Below, piece by piece: positions 61,589-64,000 of a stretch of DNA of 64,000 nucleotides; position 1 is the first letter of the stretch; every line of letters begins with the position of its first letter. This stretch comes from Bacteroides_E sp964528875 (GTDB lineage: Bacteria; Bacteroidota; Bacteroidia; Bacteroidales; Bacteroidaceae): assembly GCA_964528875.1 (NCBI GenBank), contig CAZGUI010000001.1, forward strand, positions 65,789 to 129,788. The letters run 5' to 3'. The notes beneath the pieces are model-generated. The model was not told the DNA's origin. It was given only the letters and a program-made list of their open reading frames with translations, and searched no databases. Both the position numbers and the translations under genes were made by a program.

Positions 61589-63388
61589 ATGCAAAAGATT
61601 AGAAACATTGCAATTATCGCCCATGTGGATCATGGGAAGACAACAATTGTTGACAAAATGCTTCAGACGGGAAATTTGTCCCGTGAGAATGAGGCGAGTG
61701 ATGGTTTGATTTTAGACAATAATGATTTGGAAAGAGAACGAGGTATTACCATTCTTTCCAAAAATGTTTCTATTACTTACAAAGACACAAAGATTAACAT
61801 CATAGATACACCCGGACACAGCGACTTTGGTGGAGAAGTGGAACGTGTATTAAACATGGCTGATGGTTGCTTACTTTTAGTCGATGCTTTTGAGGGACCT
61901 ATGCCTCAAACTCGTTTTGTGCTTCAAAAAGCACTTGAAATGGGACTAAAGCCCATTGTAGTAGTTAATAAGGTGGATAAAGAAAACAGTAGACCTGATG
62001 AGGTTTATGAAATGGTTTTCGATTTAATGTTCAGCTTAGAAGCTACCGAAGATCAATTGGACTTTCCTGTAGTCTATGGTTCGGCAAAGAATGGTTGGAT
62101 GAATACCGATTGGAGAAATCCTACCGATAATATCTATCCTCTGTTAGACGCTATCTTGGAATATATTCCTGCACCGGTTCAGTTAGAAGGAACTCCACAG
62201 CTCTTAATTACCTCTTTAGATTACTCTTCGTACATTGGTCGTATTGCAGTGGGACGAGTTCACCGAGGTACTTTAACCGAAGGAATGAATGTTTCTTTGG
62301 TGAAACGAGATGGGAAAATTGAAAAATCAAAAATTAAAGAGATTCATGTTTTTGAAGGACTGGAGAGAAAGAAAATAGAATCGGTTTCTTCCGGAGATAT
62401 TTGTGCTATTGTAGGGATTGATGATTTTGAGATTGGCGACACGATTTGTGATTTTGATAATCCGGAAGCGTTACCAACGATAGCCATAGACGAACCTACA
62501 ATGAGTATGTTGTTCAGCATTAACGACTCTCCGTTTTTTGGTAAAGATGGGAAATTTGTAACTTCTCGACACATCCATGAGCGTTTGATGAAAGAGTTAG
62601 ATAAAAATTTGGCTCTTCGGGTTGAGAAAAGTCAGGAAGATGGCAAGTGGATTGTATCGGGTAGAGGAGTGCTTCATCTCTCGGTTTTAATAGAAACTAT
62701 GCGTAGAGAAGGGTATGAGTTACAAGTTGGGCAGCCTCAGGTAATATTCAAAGAAATTGATGGGGTAAAACACGAACCGGTTGAGGAGTTAACCATAAAT
62801 GTTCCCGAAGAGTTCTCTAGTCGTATGATTGACTTAGTTACTCAACGTAAAGGGGAGATGACGGCAATGGATAATAATGGGGGATTGGTTAATATTAATT
62901 TTGACATTCCTTCTCGTGGTATCATTGGATTAAGAACTAATGTACTTACTGCATCTGCCGGAGAAGCCATTATGGCTCATCGCTTCAAAGAATATCAACC
63001 TTATAAAGGAGATATTTCTCGTCGCTCCAATGGTTCATTGATTGCTATGGAAAGTGGCAATGCTTTTGCTTATGCTATAGATAAGTTACAAGATAGAGGT
63101 CGCTTCTTTATCTTTCCACAAGAGCAGGTTTATGTGGGACAAGTGGTTGGGGAGAACTCTCATTCCACCGATTTAGTTGTTAATGTAACAAAATCGAAGA
63201 AACTAACCAATATGCGTGCTTCGGGGTCGGATGATAAAGCAGTGCTTGTTCCTCCTGTTCAGTTCTCTTTAGAAGAAGCATTGGAATACATCAACACCGA
63301 TGAGTATTTAGAGGTAACTCCAAAGCATATGCGCATGAGAAAAATCATTTTGGACGAAAATGAACGTAAGCGTTCTAAAAAGAGCTAA
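61589..63388 (+). CDS. typA: Translational GTPase TypA/BipA
   Basis: Encodes 599 residues. The G domain has VDHGKTT (G1), RGITI (G2), DTPGHSDFGGEVERVL (G3) and NKVDKE (G4). The EF-G-like domains and the C-terminal TypA-specific domain follow, ending MRKIILDENERKRSKKS. It binds the ribosome and aids 50S assembly and stress adaptation. Confidence 0.97.
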   Translation: MQKIRNIAIIAHVDHGKTTIVDKMLQTGNLSRENEASDGLILDNNDLERERGITILSKNVSITYKDTKINIIDTPGHSDFGGEVERVLNMADGCLLLVDAFEGPMPQTRFVLQKALEMGLKPIVVVNKVDKENSRPDEVYEMVFDLMFSLEATEDQLDFPVVYGSAKNGWMNTDWRNPTDNIYPLLDAILEYIPAPVQLEGTPQLLITSLDYSSYIGRIAVGRVHRGTLTEGMNVSLVKRDGKIEKSKIKEIHVFEGLERKKIESVSSGDICAIVGIDDFEIGDTICDFDNPEALPTIAIDEPTMSMLFSINDSPFFGKDGKFVTSRHIHERLMKELDKNLALRVEKSQEDGKWIVSGRGVLHLSVLIETMRREGYELQVGQPQVIFKEIDGVKHEPVEELTINVPEEFSSRMIDLVTQRKGEMTAMDNNGGLVNINFDIPSRGIIGLRTNVLTASAGEAIMAHRFKEYQPYKGDISRRSNGSLIAMESGNAFAYAIDKLQDRGRFFIFPQEQVYVGQVVGENSHSTDLVVNVTKSKKLTNMRASGSDDKAVLVPPVQFSLEEALEYINTDEYLEVTPKHMRMRKIILDENERKRSKKS

Positions 63389-63397
63389 ATAAAGACA

Positions 63398-63473
63398 AAA
63401 CTCAACCCCTTGAGTTTATAAAATGAATCACCCTGATTTTGAATCTATGTATCAAAATCAGGGTGATTCATTT
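63398..63473 (+). terminator. Two hairpins after typA, one a perfect 22-bp inverted repeat
   Basis: A small hairpin AAACTCAA-CCCC-TTGAGTTT lies at 63398-63417. Right behind it, arms at 63421-63442 and 63452-63473 are perfect 22-base reverse complements (each contains CACCCTGATTTTG or its complement) with a 9-base loop. The tail is T-rich. Together they form a strong terminator region between convergent genes. Confidence 0.7.
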
Positions 63474-63565
63474 TAAGACTATTGGGGTTCTCTTCTAAAA
63501 GTATAAGAAATTCATTCCCTAATAAAGGAGCTATTTATAAATTAGATGTTTGTTGCTTTTCTATT

Positions 63566-64000
63566 TTAAACATATTCAAAAGAGAACAGAATCTCTGCCT
63601 CATTCGTTTTCGGAATAATATAAGCTACACACCAAGGTTCCAAAACTGAGGCTAGATTCATTTTTACAATTATTTTAAATGCGTATTTCTCACCATCTAT
63701 TTTCGTAATTGATTTCAGAATCTCTTCAATTCCTTTAGGGGAAACTCCTTTTACAAGTAACAATGTGTGTTTTTTGAAATCAATAGTTTGTGCATTAGGG
63801 TAATCAGAGAAAATATCCCTAAAAGTACTGTTATCATTAATTATTGTGAGTTTTTCTTCTTCTATTTTTAATTCTAGCTCATTGTTACTAGCAGGTAGTT
63901 CATACTCTTTATAAAATAAATCATCCGATTCATTATTGCAACCACATAAAGCAAATTCAATATGTGTGCTATAGTTGGTGTTATGTAGCAAGAAAGCTAA
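63566..64000 (-). CDS. Unidentified protein, truncated by the window end
   Basis: The reading frame stays open to the window edge. The first start codon seen is a TTG at 63991 (141 residues), but translation probably begins outside the window. LCGC followed by NNESDD resembles a lipobox, so a lipoprotein is possible, although the visible residues before it are not very hydrophobic. The rest has beta-strand patterns (YAFKIIVKMNLA, EILFSFEYV). No family recognised. Confidence 0.5.
   Translation of the reverse strand, partial: LAFLLHNTNYSTHIEFALCGCNNESDDLFYKEYELPASNNELELKIEEEKLTIINDNSTFRDIFSDYPNAQTIDFKKHTLLLVKGVSPKGIEEILKSITKIDGEKYAFKIIVKMNLASVLEPWCVAYIIPKTNEAEILFSFEYV

Overview
The window is a stretch of Bacteroidales-type chromosome with low GC content. 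Signs of the group are the promoter -7 motif TAnnTTTG, the near absence of Shine-Dalgarno sequences, SusC/SusD pairs, a long IspG of 617 residues, and families largely restricted to this phylum (DUF3836, DUF4271, DUF4847, a helix-hairpin-helix outer-membrane barrel). A Dysgonomonadaceae- or Porphyromonadaceae-like host would fit, but no marker here fixes the genus. I see no transposase, integrase, phage gene, rRNA or CRISPR array. There is one tRNA (Gln, UUG).

Layout. 0.1-7.3 kb: DUF3836 protein, rubrerythrin, SulP anion transporter, flavin reductase-like protein, radical SAM protein, helix-hairpin-helix barrel protein and a TrmH-family methyltransferase. 7.3-7.7 kb: an AT-rich gene-free segment with DnaA-box-like 9-mers where gene direction switches. 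7.7-15.4 kb: housekeeping genes nadA, metK (behind a SAM-II-type riboswitch), a LOG-family gene, DUF4271, hemD, rnpA, yidD, tatD-like, tyrS and tRNA-Gln. 15.6-29.2 kb: a zinc-ribbon membrane protein, then a polysaccharide utilisation locus made of a TPR/HTH regulator, SusC, SusD, GH30, a surface glycan-binding lipoprotein with a duplicated domain, and GH3. The gene order suggests use of beta-1,6-glucan. 29.5-40.2 kb: mscL-guaA, gapA, an M3 peptidase, DUF4847, dCMP deaminase, an S41 protease, 5-formyltetrahydrofolate cyclo-ligase, a GH28 and a small barrel. 40.7-45.6 kb: an operon rpoN-PAP2-gcvH-purE-ispG. 45.9-58.5 kb: priA, then a surface-glycan (LPS core-like) region with an EptA-like transferase, GDP-mannose synthesis, four glycosyltransferases, and a CDP-glycerol-type cytidylyltransferase, class V aminotransferase and glycerophosphotransferase set, ending in a broken LPS-kinase-like gene. 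58.7-64 kb: acyl-CoA ligase, XRE-cupin regulator, rpsO, typA and a partial gene.

The points most worth a second look are these. (1) A dispersed 81-bp element, present three times, is made of four 15-bp palindromic units at an exact 22-bp period, always in the sense orientation downstream of a gene. (2) The GuaA has lost every residue of the glutaminase catalytic triad but keeps an intact synthetase half. (3) A decayed copy of the acyl-CoA ligase 3' end lies on the far side of the glycan cluster, so the cluster is flanked by direct repeats. (4) The CDP-polyol and aminotransferase set may decorate the LPS core.
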